Source of the DNA: Bacteroidetes bacterium GWF2_33_16
GTDB taxonomy: Bacteria; Bacteroidota; Bacteroidia; Bacteroidales; UBA12077
Direction of reading: 5' to 3'
DNA length: 64,000 nt
Assembly (NCBI GenBank): GCA_001768565.1
Contig: MEOE01000015.1
Location: forward strand, 110,679-174,678
The number at the start of each line of letters is the position of its first letter. The stretch's first letter is position 1. Below the pieces are notes generated by a model, which had not been told where the DNA came from, searched no databases, and saw only the letters and a list, made by a program, of their open reading frames with translations. The position numbers and the translations under genes are program-made. Positions 47,615-57,692 of the stretch are shown here, in pieces.

Positions 47615-49612
47615 ATGAAAAAAAACACATCAGACGATCCCGCCCAGTTCAATCCTAAACAGAATTATGAAAAGACAAAACAGGAAATCGGATATGTTCC
47701 CCGAAAAAAAGCTAACAAATCTGATTATGAGCGAATTGGGTTCATGTCAGGATTGGAAGTTCATCAACAATTAAAAACGAAAGAAAAACTTTTTTGCCAT
47801 TGCCCTGCAGGTATTTATCATAGTCATGATGATTACCATGCTGAAATTATTCGCCACATGCGACCTACACTCAGCGAGCTTGGAGAATACGATGGAACAG
47901 CATTAATGGAACAAAAAACCCGTAAAGAAATTATTTATCGAATAAATAACAAAACAGCCTGCACATACGAAATTGATGATACTCCTCCTTTTAAAATTGA
48001 TCGCGAAGCACTTGAATATGCATTAGAGATTTCTCTGTTATGCAAATTGAATATTGTTGGCGAAGTGCATATTACTCGAAAGCAGTATTTAGATGGAAGC
48101 ATTCCAACTGGTTTTCAACGGACAGCTATTTTGGGTGTTGAAGGAGAAATCCCACTAAAAAATAAAAAAGTACGTTTAATTCAATTAAGTATCGAAGAGG
48201 ACTCATGTCGCGAAATTTCAGACATTCGTCATACTCGTATTTATAAAACAGATAGACTGGGAATGCCATTGATTGAAACAGTTACTTATCCAGAATTATA
48301 TACACCTGATGAACTTAAAGAAGCTGGTGAATATATCCGTTTTTTAAACCGAAGCACAGGGAAAGTTAGAACAGGCATTGGTGCGGGGCGCGAAGATGTT
48401 AATGTTAGCTGTAAAGGTGGAACTCGAGTTGAGGTTAAAGGAGTTTCGCATAACAAATGGATTCCCGAGCTTTCGCACAACGAAGCATTTCGTCAGTGGG
48501 CCTTGTTAAATTTACGAGAAAAACTTATTGGTAGAGTTCAAGATCCAAAAAACTGGAAAATACAACACAAAGAGATTGATTATCGCGATTATGATTTAAA
48601 ATATCAACCCATTATAGATGGATTAATTGACAAATACAGGATAATAGCTGTTAATCTCTCCCAATTTAAAGGTATTTTGTCGCATTTTACTCAACCAGGC
48701 AAGATATTCGCAAACGAAATCTCCGATAGATTAAAAGTTATTGCATGTATCGAGAAACCTAATATGACACATTCTGAAGAGATTGAGACAACTATCGAAC
48801 CCCAAAATTTTGAGAAACTGAAACAACTCTTTAATGCATCAGAAAATGATGCACAGCTTATTTTTTGGGCCCCTGAAGCTGACATTAAAACCGCACTCGA
48901 AACGATTGAAGAGCGATGCTTAATGGCATTTGATGGTGTTCCTAAAGAAACAAGAAAAGCATTCGCTGATGGAACGACTATTTTCGAACGTGTTTTGCCA
49001 GGGGCTGATCGAATGTATCCAGATACTGATTCTGCTCCAATTCCACTTGAAGATAAATACATTACCAAGTTAAGCAAAAATCTGCCAACCGATGTAATCG
49101 TAAGATACAATCAACTTAAAGAATGGAATGTACCTGAAGATACTTATACATATATTTTTAGAAACAATCTATATCCATTAATTGAGAAAATTGTTACAAA
49201 ACTCAAGCTCGATCCAAAATTTATTGGTTCTTTTATCGGACATCGGCTAAAGTTTATCGAAGGACATTATAAACCAGCAAATACATTCGATTATAATAAA
49301 ATATTCGATTTGTTTATGTTCTTAAATGAGAATAAACTCGAATTAAGTCTTGCAAAAAAGATATTGCCAATTCTTTATCAATATCCAAAAATGGATTTTA
49401 ATTCTATACTTACAAGTATTAACTTCAAACAAGTATCGACTGATGAAATTCTTTCAAAAGTTCCTTTCTTAAAGCAAAAGTTTAAAGAAATACAAGTATC
49501 AAAAACTGACAAAGGAGCTATACATTGGATAATGGGAGAATTACAAAAAACAGCAGTTGGCAATATGGCTCCTGATAAGCTTATTAAAGCTATTGAAAAA
49601 AATAATTTTTAA
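47615..49612 (+). CDS. gatE: Glu-tRNA(Gln) amidotransferase subunit E, archaeal type
   Basis: GatE binds and activates Glu-tRNA(Gln) for amidation by ammonia from GatD. The 665-residue protein has the kinase-like domain opening DYERIGFMSGLEVHQQLKTK, LFCHCP with zinc-type Cys, YEIDDTPPF, QLSIEEDSCREI, GAGREDVNVS, and the GatE-specific AspRS-like insertion with GVPKETRKAFADGTTIFERVLPGADRMYPDTDSAPI. A tail domain follows. The N-terminal 40 residues precede the usual archaeal start. gatD lies 20 bases downstream. This enzyme class is characteristic of Archaea, so its presence here is notable. Confidence 0.93.
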   Translation: MKKNTSDDPAQFNPKQNYEKTKQEIGYVPRKKANKSDYERIGFMSGLEVHQQLKTKEKLFCHCPAGIYHSHDDYHAEIIRHMRPTLSELGEYDGTALMEQKTRKEIIYRINNKTACTYEIDDTPPFKIDREALEYALEISLLCKLNIVGEVHITRKQYLDGSIPTGFQRTAILGVEGEIPLKNKKVRLIQLSIEEDSCREISDIRHTRIYKTDRLGMPLIETVTYPELYTPDELKEAGEYIRFLNRSTGKVRTGIGAGREDVNVSCKGGTRVEVKGVSHNKWIPELSHNEAFRQWALLNLREKLIGRVQDPKNWKIQHKEIDYRDYDLKYQPIIDGLIDKYRIIAVNLSQFKGILSHFTQPGKIFANEISDRLKVIACIEKPNMTHSEEIETTIEPQNFEKLKQLFNASENDAQLIFWAPEADIKTALETIEERCLMAFDGVPKETRKAFADGTTIFERVLPGADRMYPDTDSAPIPLEDKYITKLSKNLPTDVIVRYNQLKEWNVPEDTYTYIFRNNLYPLIEKIVTKLKLDPKFIGSFIGHRLKFIEGHYKPANTFDYNKIFDLFMFLNENKLELSLAKKILPILYQYPKMDFNSILTSINFKQVSTDEILSKVPFLKQKFKEIQVSKTDKGAIHWIMGELQKTAVGNMAPDKLIKAIEKNNF

Positions 49613-49632
49613 CAACTCAATAAAAAAATAAA

Positions 49633-51018
49633 ATGAGCGAAGATATTTTCCAGGGATATAAAGGCAAAGCTTTAGAAATACTAAAAAAATACAATGTTCG
49701 TGTATGGGGATTAGCAGATATTGCTACTACTAGAGGCAATTTTAAAGGAACTGTATTACCTCGTTCAGAAAACGACGATGATATACATATTGTACTCAAA
49801 ATCATTACCGGTTATAATATCGGTATTGATATAAATACAATTAAGGATATGAAGGAAACTGGTTATCAAAAAGCCAACTATAAAATTCCTGAAAAAGAAT
49901 TTCCATACACCAAAGGTAAACCAAATGTGAAGCTTCTAGGCACAGGAGGTACTATTGCATCACGCCTTGATTACCGCACGGGGGCAGTAATTCCAGCCTT
50001 TTCACCTGGAGAACTTTATGGAGCAGTGCCCGAATTAGCCGATATTTGCAACCTTACCACAGAAAAACTATTTGCAGTTTTTAGCGAGAATATGGGACCC
50101 GAACAGTATAAAGCTCTTGCAATTGCTATTGGTAAAGAAATAGAAAATGGTATCGATGGAATTATTATCGGTCATGGAACTGATACATTAGGACATACTG
50201 CTGCTGCACTTACTTTTATGATTCAAAACTCACCTATTCCTATTGTTTTAGTTGGTTCTCAAAGATCTTCTGACAGACCATCATCTGATGCAGCATTAAA
50301 TCTGATGCATGCTGCCTATACAGCAGGACACTCTGACATTGCAGAAGTTATGGTATGTATGTTTGGCCCAACTTCAGATGAATATGGATTTTTACATCGT
50401 GGCACACGAGTTCGAAAAATGCATTCATCATACCGGTCAACATTCCGTACTATTGGCGATGTGCCTTTAGCAACCGTTCGCAGAGGTCTTGTTACTCCAA
50501 TTAAAAAAGAGTACAATCACCGTCGCAAAGATAGAAAAGTAAAAATACTACCTTACTTCGAAGAAAAAGTTGCAATCGTTTATTACTACCCAAACATGCA
50601 ACCAGATATGATCGATTCTCTGGTTGAGAATGGTTATAAAGGAATAATTATTGCAGGTACCGGGCTTGGCCATATAAACAAACCATTATATCCAGCTATC
50701 GAACGCGCAACTAAAGCAGGTGTACATATTTATATGACAGTTCAAACCTTATGGGGATTTGTTCATATGTTTGTTTACGATACCGGGCGCGACTTAATGG
50801 ATAAAGGAATAATTCCTGCCGAAAATATGCTACCCGAAGTTGCATACATAAAATTGGGTTGGGCTCTTGGTCAGACAACCGATCGTGAAGAAGTTAAAAA
50901 ACTTATGCTCACTCCTATTAACGACGAAACCACTAATAAAGAACCATATAATGGATATTTAATTTATCAGGGTGGAGTTCCTGAGGTTGAAAATTTTATT
51001 AAAAAATTCAGAAAATAA
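49633..51018 (+). CDS. gatD: Glu-tRNA(Gln) amidotransferase subunit D (asparaginase-like)
   Basis: GatD hydrolyses glutamine or asparagine to give ammonia to GatE. The 461-residue protein has the GatD-specific N-terminal barrel (YKGKALEILKKYNVRVWGLADIATTRGNFKGTVL, about 9-42). The asparaginase domain then has GTGGTIAS (103-110, Thr107), HGTDT (181-185) and GSQRSSDRPSSDA. Length and order equal archaeal GatD rather than free asparaginases, which lack the N-domain. The Nudix gene starts four bases after its stop, so three genes form one operon. Confidence 0.93.
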   Translation: MSEDIFQGYKGKALEILKKYNVRVWGLADIATTRGNFKGTVLPRSENDDDIHIVLKIITGYNIGIDINTIKDMKETGYQKANYKIPEKEFPYTKGKPNVKLLGTGGTIASRLDYRTGAVIPAFSPGELYGAVPELADICNLTTEKLFAVFSENMGPEQYKALAIAIGKEIENGIDGIIIGHGTDTLGHTAAALTFMIQNSPIPIVLVGSQRSSDRPSSDAALNLMHAAYTAGHSDIAEVMVCMFGPTSDEYGFLHRGTRVRKMHSSYRSTFRTIGDVPLATVRRGLVTPIKKEYNHRRKDRKVKILPYFEEKVAIVYYYPNMQPDMIDSLVENGYKGIIIAGTGLGHINKPLYPAIERATKAGVHIYMTVQTLWGFVHMFVYDTGRDLMDKGIIPAENMLPEVAYIKLGWALGQTTDREEVKKLMLTPINDETTNKEPYNGYLIYQGGVPEVENFIKKFRK

Positions 51019-51022
51019 AAAA

Positions 51023-51649
51023 ATGTTGTCTGATTTCTTTAATGATTTGAAAATCGAACTAGGAAAAGATCTTCCAGGTGTATCAGCACAATTAAAAATG
51101 GCTCCTGAACTACGACCATCTGCAGGTAACATTAAAGGTCCAAATGCAGGGGTTTTAATCCTTTTATATTTGAATAACCAAGATATTAATCTGGTTCTAA
51201 TTCAGCGATCAGAATATAATGGAGCCCATAGTGGCCAAATTTCTTTACCTGGAGGCAAATATGAAGAATCTGACAAAACACTTATTCGTACTGCCTTAAG
51301 AGAAAGTCAGGAAGAAATAGGGATCGATCCCAATGAAATAGAAATACTAGGTTTACTTACACCTCTTCATATACCAATTAGTAATTTTTATGTACAGCCA
51401 GTTGTAGGCAGATATAAATCAATTCCTATTTTTACTCCAGATAAAACCGAAGTTGACAAGATTTTAGAAATTAAACTCAAAGACTTAATTAGCACTGAGA
51501 ATAAATCAAGCAAAGAATTTTTATTTGGAGATAAAAAATTTGAAGCCCCTATATATAAACCCGACAATTTGGTAATTTGGGGTGCTACAGCAATGATTTT
51601 ATCTGAATTTATTGAAGTTATATCCTATATAAAAACTAGTCGGTACTAA
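51023..51649 (+). CDS. CoA-type Nudix hydrolase
   Basis: I start at the ATG at 51023 (208 residues), since the longer frame runs into gatD. The CoA-pyrophosphatase motif LVLIQRSEYNGAHSGQISLPGG precedes the Nudix box GGKYEESDKTLIRTALRESQEEIG, where REsqEE gives the metal-binding glutamates. These enzymes cleave CoA and its derivatives to 4'-phosphopantetheine and 3',5'-ADP. The gene ends convergent with the transglycosylase gene, overlapping it by 14 bases. Confidence 0.9.
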   Translation: MLSDFFNDLKIELGKDLPGVSAQLKMAPELRPSAGNIKGPNAGVLILLYLNNQDINLVLIQRSEYNGAHSGQISLPGGKYEESDKTLIRTALRESQEEIGIDPNEIEILGLLTPLHIPISNFYVQPVVGRYKSIPIFTPDKTEVDKILEIKLKDLISTENKSSKEFLFGDKKFEAPIYKPDNLVIWGATAMILSEFIEVISYIKTSRY

Positions 51650-53069
51650 TAAAATTCTTATAGTGTTCGTACCGATCAATTATCTGAGACACATAATTGT
51701 ATGTTTCATCGCCCCTACAATAGCCATATTTTACTACAGGATCAAGAAAATATTTAGGATTTGATTTTTTCAATATAAACTCATCTACATTTCCATCCCA
51801 CTTTTTAGGATCCTTTCCATATTTCTCAGCTAACCTTTGTGCATCTAACACATGTCCTAATCCAACATTATATGATGCCAATACAAATTTTATCCTATCG
51901 TTTTCGTCATTTATACCTTTTTTTTGAAATCGCGTATCGAGCCATTTAATAAACCTTACCCCCGCCCTTATATTCTCATGAGGTAATGATTTTTGATCAA
52001 CGCCATACCTATGACCAGTTGTTGGCATTAACTGCATAAGCCCAAATGCTCCTGCCCATGATTTTACAGTTGGTTGAAATCTTGATTCCTGATATATGAG
52101 AGAAGCTAATAAACGCCAATCCCATTCAACAATTTTAGAGGATTCTTTAATATACTCATCATAGATTGATATCTTTCCACTAGTTAGAGCATAATAATCG
52201 CTCTCAACAATCCCTACAGATCTCTTGTTCCTAAAATATTTTGCATATAAAAGAGCATAATCTATAGAATATTTGTATTCCTCTAACCACTTATTTATTG
52301 TAACTCTTAAAGAATCATCCCCTTTTCTTAATCCCCATGCCTGATTTTGAGGAAAACTTATTGCGGTTTGAATATCAAGATTTGGATAATATGTTTTATT
52401 TACCAATGCCACGTTCTCGTCTGCAATAGTAAAATCAATTTCTCCTTTTGCAACAAGTTGTATTAACTGTTCAACTTCAAGATCGTCCATCTCTTTAATA
52501 TCAATTGATGCGCCAATTTCATCCGATAAATTTTTTAATCGAGATAGGTATGATGATTCTTTTTGAACATAAACTGTTTTGCCAGCTAGATCTAGTTGAT
52601 TTCTAAGAAGCATTGACTCAAATTCACGCTCAGTAAGGTTGTTCCAGTTTTCAGGTTTTCGCTGAACAAGCACCTGCCTGGCTTGGCTATGCGGGATAGT
52701 AAAATCAATTATTTTGCTTCGTTCTTTAGTAATTGTTAGATTTACAGCTATAATATCACATTGATGATTTTCGAGCATTTCGAAATACTTACTTATATCA
52801 TTTTCAACAATCACTTCCAACTTTACACCAAGATGATCTGCTAATAACTTAAGCATCTCATATTGATACCCCATGGGTTCTCCTCTATATATAAAATAGT
52901 TGGTCGAATTAAAATCGAATAATGCAACGATTTTCCCTTGTTCCTTTATTTTTTCAAGTGAGCTTATTTCTTTCGATTCGTGGTGATGAAATCTACTACA
53001 ACCTGATAAAGAAAAGATTACTATAACAAGAAGCTTTAGAAATCTAGTGAAAAACAAATTATCTTTCAA
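51636..53069 (-). CDS. MltF-like lytic transglycosylase with solute-binding domain
   Basis: The 477-residue lipoprotein starts at TTG, with lipobox SLSGC at about residue 24. Residues about 40-265 form a SBP_bac_3-type periplasmic binding domain (GKIVALFDFNSTNYFIYRGEPMGYQYEMLKLLADHL). Residues about 290-460 form a lysozyme-like SLT domain, with ASLIYQESRFQP (catalytic Glu) and GAFGLMQLMP. This matches MltF, which cleaves peptidoglycan glycan strands and may be controlled by the binding domain. It is on the minus strand, 65 bases after the porin gene. Confidence 0.9.
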   Translation of the reverse strand: MKDNLFFTRFLKLLVIVIFSLSGCSRFHHHESKEISSLEKIKEQGKIVALFDFNSTNYFIYRGEPMGYQYEMLKLLADHLGVKLEVIVENDISKYFEMLENHQCDIIAVNLTITKERSKIIDFTIPHSQARQVLVQRKPENWNNLTEREFESMLLRNQLDLAGKTVYVQKESSYLSRLKNLSDEIGASIDIKEMDDLEVEQLIQLVAKGEIDFTIADENVALVNKTYYPNLDIQTAISFPQNQAWGLRKGDDSLRVTINKWLEEYKYSIDYALLYAKYFRNKRSVGIVESDYYALTSGKISIYDEYIKESSKIVEWDWRLLASLIYQESRFQPTVKSWAGAFGLMQLMPTTGHRYGVDQKSLPHENIRAGVRFIKWLDTRFQKKGINDENDRIKFVLASYNVGLGHVLDAQRLAEKYGKDPKKWDGNVDEFILKKSNPKYFLDPVVKYGYCRGDETYNYVSQIIDRYEHYKNFISTD

Positions 53070-53134
53070 TATATATTGTTTTGGTTCAGCATAGTAATTT
53101 ACGTAAATAATATTACTTTGTTACAATGCTTTCT

Positions 53135-55291
53135 TTAGTCATAGAAAGTCCAGGATACTCCAAATTTAAAAACAGCTGGTGGAGCAGGATATGATGGAGC
53201 AGTAAAATAATATGAATCATTTAAAGCACTATTTAAATAATTATAAATCAAATATAATCGCGCTCTTTTTATAGCAAAATTGATAAAAATATCTAAACAA
53301 TGGTAATCATCAATATTTTGATCATACTGTCGATAGAACAAACCAGTAACTGGCATATATGCATCGGCCATATAATTACTCGAATAGTGATAATCAAGAC
53401 CTGCCTGCATCTTTAATTCTCCACCTGTAGATGAAAAATGAAAAAGCTTCTCGTAATACAATGATTGATAAAGATTATTTTCTGGAAGACTTAACAAACT
53501 ATCATTCGTGCTTTTTTGGTATACAAAACGTGTTGTAGAATGAAATGGTCCCAATGTAAATTGCTTCTTTAAACGTGCAGAAAAAATATTTATTTGTTTT
53601 CCATATTGATGTACTTTAGCAGAAGTATCAAGAAATATATGTCCTGTTATCTGACTATAACCTGCACTAAATTCAAACCTATAATTATCATTTCTGATTA
53701 TTACATCCCCATCCCATTCTTCTTGTCGGATAAGATTTTTATTATCCCATTGAAAATGATTTGACATAAAATGCTCATAAAAATAATTTGGACGTTGATT
53801 TCTATATTCGCCTTTAAAGTCAATCCAGGTCTCTTCAAACAATCTTAATCCCAATAACAGATTTAGATGTGAGTCCGCCCTTTTATATCCATTCAGATAG
53901 TATTCACTATAAGCTTCAATAAGAATTCTTTTAAACAGGAAGCTATGAAAATAAAATGAAAGATTATTATTACTATAATCGCGAAGTAAATATCTACTAA
54001 TTACAGTATCCTTAGGTTGATTGTCCAAATCAAATTTGAATAAAGTATCTGGAATAATATTATATTCATAATCCATTTGTTCATTATAATATGAAAATCG
54101 TACACTAAACAAATCTATATATCTATAATGAGCAGACAATCTATTACCAAATCGATTTTGAAAAACTGCATCCATTGTTTTTGAACTATTTATTAATGTA
54201 TCAAGATTACTATAGAAATCTTCATCAATATTTGAATCAGAATATTTACGATAGTCCTTGTTAAAAATTAATTCGTGAGAAACACTAAATCCTGTTTGTT
54301 GAAATGGATTTAATATTGATTGTTCAACCTTATTTACCTCCTCAATTTCTGCAATAATTGTATCTGAAGAAGTCTCCTCGCTTTTACCTATCTCCTCTCT
54401 TTCAGCTGATATTGGTCTTCTACTGGTAAGAGATTTGCTATTTTTGTTAGCAACCTTATTTTTAACTAATGGTTTATTTTTCGCCTTTGGTTCTGTGGGT
54501 ACTTCTGGAATAATAACATTTGTGTTATCTTCATTTTTTGCTATTTCATCATAACTTCCAAATCGAAATTCCTGTAACAGGTAAAAATTAGAACTTTGCA
54601 TTTTAAAACTAGCATCCTTAAGCTTTACAGGAATAGTTTGCTCTCTCTGATATTCTTTGCTTCCAAGATACTGCAGACTATCTATACCCCCATTTTCTTC
54701 ATTACTAACCTTGTTTATGGTATAGTTTCCATGCACTCTATAACCCTTCCATTTAAAACTTGAAAATATTGTAGCTCCATGAATTTGGGTTTTTTGATTC
54801 TGATATCTTCCCGCAGAGGAAATTAGATCATAATCAATTCCAACATTAAAATCTTTAGTAACATTTTGAGTATGCAAAATACCCACAGCTTGTTCACTTT
54901 CCTCACGTGGACCTCCTGAACTATAGTTTAATAAAGTAAACTGCCTTTTTGTATTAAAATACCTTTGTTCATAAGGGAGATGAAAATATACTGAATAAGG
55001 TTCGCTAAATAAAAAGCCAGATTCGTTTTTTCTTCTATCAAAATATATTTTTGATTGAGCGGCTGTACCTAAGTTCCCTAAATAGTTATTAGAAATTGTA
55101 TTGCGCAATAATGGATTAAAATGCTGAAATTCATTTAGGATTGTATCTAAATCAGAATAATCTGGATTTAGATCAAATGGATTAATTGTCCAGTTATATA
55201 GTAATCTTTCAGATAAGCTATCAACTTGACCGTACAAACGAGGAGTAAAAAATATAAATAGCAAGAAAAATATAATACCAATTCTTTTCAT
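53135..55291 (-). CDS. Bacteroidetes putative porin
   Basis: The 718-residue outer-membrane protein has a signal peptide ending near RLYGQ, many amphipathic strands with aromatic ends, and a final aromatic strand (PAVFKFGVSWTFYD) typical of barrels. A low-complexity Lys/Glu-rich insert at about 275-325 (AKNKPLVKNKVANKNSKSL) splits the N-terminal region. The opening YFDRRKNESGFLFSEPYSVYF and RQFTLLNYSSGGPREE agree with the Bacteroidetes putative-porin family. The solute is unknown. Confidence 0.8.
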   Translation of the reverse strand: MKRIGIIFFLLFIFFTPRLYGQVDSLSERLLYNWTINPFDLNPDYSDLDTILNEFQHFNPLLRNTISNNYLGNLGTAAQSKIYFDRRKNESGFLFSEPYSVYFHLPYEQRYFNTKRQFTLLNYSSGGPREESEQAVGILHTQNVTKDFNVGIDYDLISSAGRYQNQKTQIHGATIFSSFKWKGYRVHGNYTINKVSNEENGGIDSLQYLGSKEYQREQTIPVKLKDASFKMQSSNFYLLQEFRFGSYDEIAKNEDNTNVIIPEVPTEPKAKNKPLVKNKVANKNSKSLTSRRPISAEREEIGKSEETSSDTIIAEIEEVNKVEQSILNPFQQTGFSVSHELIFNKDYRKYSDSNIDEDFYSNLDTLINSSKTMDAVFQNRFGNRLSAHYRYIDLFSVRFSYYNEQMDYEYNIIPDTLFKFDLDNQPKDTVISRYLLRDYSNNNLSFYFHSFLFKRILIEAYSEYYLNGYKRADSHLNLLLGLRLFEETWIDFKGEYRNQRPNYFYEHFMSNHFQWDNKNLIRQEEWDGDVIIRNDNYRFEFSAGYSQITGHIFLDTSAKVHQYGKQINIFSARLKKQFTLGPFHSTTRFVYQKSTNDSLLSLPENNLYQSLYYEKLFHFSSTGGELKMQAGLDYHYSSNYMADAYMPVTGLFYRQYDQNIDDYHCLDIFINFAIKRARLYLIYNYLNSALNDSYYFTAPSYPAPPAVFKFGVSWTFYD

Positions 55292-55389
55292 GCTCGCAAA
55301 GATAAAAAAATCAACTTACATAACGATTGTAAATAGACTTAATATTAGTATGATTTCTAGGTAAACTATGGTGATTAGTTATAAAATAA

Positions 55390-55419
55390 GAAAGCCTCAA
55401 TCTTTCGAATGAGGCTTTC
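55390..55419 (-). terminator. rRNA-type terminator after orphan 5S
   Basis: GAAAGCCTCA (55390-55399) pairs perfectly with TGAGGCTTTC (55410-55419). On the minus strand this stem follows the 5S gene and runs into a T-rich tail. The same hairpin occurs after the second 5S at 63463. Confidence 0.9.
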
Positions 55420-55423
55420 TTAA

Positions 55424-55532
<109 letters not shown>

Positions 55533-55549
55533 TGACTTTTACCTGCTAC

Positions 55550-55660
55550 TGGCAGATGCAATATCTTAACATGTTTTCAGAAAATCCAGGAAAAAACTCA
55601 CTCAGGGAGCTCACTGAGAATTAGTATTTCCTAGTTTTGACTTTACTAAATTTAGAAATT
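55550..55660 (-). pseudogene. Decayed remnant of 23S rRNA 3' region
   Basis: Blocks GGCAGATG, GAAAATCCAGGAA, GCTCAC, AATTAGTATT and TTTTGAC/TTTACT follow in the same order and spacing as in the intact operon at 63619-63740, but with many changes and a loss of identity beyond about 55655. It is a relic of a 23S 3' end plus the 23S-5S spacer, leaving the 5S alone. Confidence 0.7.
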
Positions 55661-55999
55661 CTATTCATTGAAGAATCAACCTTATTATTAGATTTGAAAC
55701 CGTAACAGGTTTTTCAAATCATACCCTTTAAACTTTGTTAGAGTAAAAATAAATATGCTAAATAGATTATTTCTGACCAAATATATTTATTAGTAGTTAG
55801 TGTTAATGTTAAAAATAAAACACTATTTTTAGCCTTAAATTTGGTGTTCATGTATGAAAGTATTATGTAAGGTCCTTGCTTCCATTATACTGAATATTTG
55901 ACATTTAACTCAATATTTTAACACAACTAATCACCAATTTAGTTTCTAATTTTTACATAAGAATAGTTAAGATTTTTGTTAAATACTAAAAAACAGTAA
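55661..55999. other. AT-rich intergenic region
   Basis: The region contains one inverted repeat (GATTTGAAACC at 55691 with GGTTTTTCAAATC to 55720) and no gene. A minus-strand TATATTTG (55778-55785) could be a -7 box toward the orphan 5S. The promoter of the downstream TPR gene should also lie here. Confidence 0.4.
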
Positions 56000-57652
56000 A
56001 TGAAAGCATTAATCACTATACTTGCTTTTTCTCAGCTATTCTCCGTAGCACAAGTTAATATTGACAGTTTAAAAACAATTTGGAATGATGAAAATCAGCC
56101 AGATACTATTCGAATAAATGCTTTAAACGAAATGGTTTGGGGTGGCTACCTTTATAGTCAACCTGATAGCGCATTCTATTATGCAAATCAAGGATTCGAG
56201 CTCGCAAAAAAAAAGGAATTAAAAAAAGAACTAGCTATTATTATTAATACACAAGGAGTTTCATTTATGATTCGTGGTGACTATTCTAGTGCTTTAGAAT
56301 ATTATAAAGAAAGTTTAAAAATAAAAGAAGAAATAGGTGACAAACAGGGCATTTCAAAAACATATAATAACATTGGATTGATTTACATGAAACAAGGTAA
56401 TTATGCAAATGCCATCGAATTCTTTAACCATAGCTTATCAATTTCAGAAGAAAGTAATAATAAAGAAGGAATCGCTCATTGTTTATTGAATATTGGAGTA
56501 ATCTATAAACGCGTTGAAAATTACGACAAAGCACTTGATAATAATATGTATTGTTTAAAAATTTTTGAAGAATTAGGCAATAAAGATGGCATTGCCAAAT
56601 GCTACAATAATATTGGTATTTTATATAGCCGAATGGATAAATACGATAAAGCGCTTGAATATTACGCTCAAGCTCTGACTATTCAAGAAGAGCTTGGGAT
56701 TAACCAGAGCATTGCGAATACACTTTGCAATATTGCTGTTGTATATCAATTACAGCACAATTATAAGAGCTCAATAATTTATCAAAAACGTAGTTTAGCA
56801 ATCCAGGAAAAAGTTGTAAATAAAGAAGGAATGGCAATCTCTTTAAGTAACATTGGATCTGTTTTTATGTATATGGGTAATCACGATAGTGCAATTTATT
56901 ATGGCAAGGCCGGACTAAAAATTGCTCAAGAAATTGGGTTTGCTTCTACCATTGCTGATGCAGCTTTTGTTTTGTATTCATCGTATAAATCAACTGATCA
57001 AGCCAGTAAAGCATTAGCTATGTATGAGTTATTCAATGAAATTAACGACAGTTTACAAAGCGAAAAAAATCTAAACGAGATAATCCATCAAGAATATAAA
57101 AAAAAGTATGATAAGCAATACTTTTCAGATAGTTTAAAAAATGTACAAGCTTTAGAGCTAGAGAAACGTTATATTAAAAAAGAAGCAGAAAGTGCAAAAC
57201 AGCAGCAATATTTGATTTATATTACTATTTGCTTTATATTAATCATATTAAGTATAATAGCAAGAATAAGATTTATCAAAATACGTGCAGAAAAAGAATT
57301 TTTACTCAAAAATATTCAGATTTTAAAATCTGTAACTGTAATTCACTTTGGTCTTTCAAATGAGGATTCATTAAATTGTCAATTGGACAGGAAGAAAATT
57401 AATGCAGCAATAGATAGAGAATTAAATGATTTAGACTGGAGCATTTTAACTTTAATTTGTGAAAATCCCTCCATTAACAACCGTAAAATATCTGAACAAG
57501 CATCGCTTAGTTTTGATGGTGTGCGTTATTCATTGAAAAAAATGTACCGCATATTCAACATACATAATTCAACTGAAAACAAAAGAATGGCACTTGTAAT
57601 TGCAGCTTTACGTATTTCTTTTCAAGTAAATCCAGAAAATCAACTTAATTAA
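56000..57652 (+). CDS. TPR membrane protein with cytoplasmic HTH, copy 1
   Basis: The 550-residue protein has a signal-like N-terminus, then about seven tetratricopeptide repeats (about 60-340) of the form A-YNNIG-Y-G-Y-A-EY---L-I-E. A helical linker, one membrane helix (about 408-427) and a short coiled segment follow, and a C-terminal LuxR-like helix-turn-helix (about 475-545; ILTLICENPSINNRKISEQASLSFDGVRYSLKKMY). This arrangement links periplasmic peptide or protein binding to gene control from the membrane. A close paralogue follows 40 bases later. Confidence 0.85.
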   Translation: MKALITILAFSQLFSVAQVNIDSLKTIWNDENQPDTIRINALNEMVWGGYLYSQPDSAFYYANQGFELAKKKELKKELAIIINTQGVSFMIRGDYSSALEYYKESLKIKEEIGDKQGISKTYNNIGLIYMKQGNYANAIEFFNHSLSISEESNNKEGIAHCLLNIGVIYKRVENYDKALDNNMYCLKIFEELGNKDGIAKCYNNIGILYSRMDKYDKALEYYAQALTIQEELGINQSIANTLCNIAVVYQLQHNYKSSIIYQKRSLAIQEKVVNKEGMAISLSNIGSVFMYMGNHDSAIYYGKAGLKIAQEIGFASTIADAAFVLYSSYKSTDQASKALAMYELFNEINDSLQSEKNLNEIIHQEYKKKYDKQYFSDSLKNVQALELEKRYIKKEAESAKQQQYLIYITICFILIILSIIARIRFIKIRAEKEFLLKNIQILKSVTVIHFGLSNEDSLNCQLDRKKINAAIDRELNDLDWSILTLICENPSINNRKISEQASLSFDGVRYSLKKMYRIFNIHNSTENKRMALVIAALRISFQVNPENQLN

Positions 57653-57692
57653 TTTTTAGTAAAGCGTTTTATAATTTTTTATGCTACTATAA

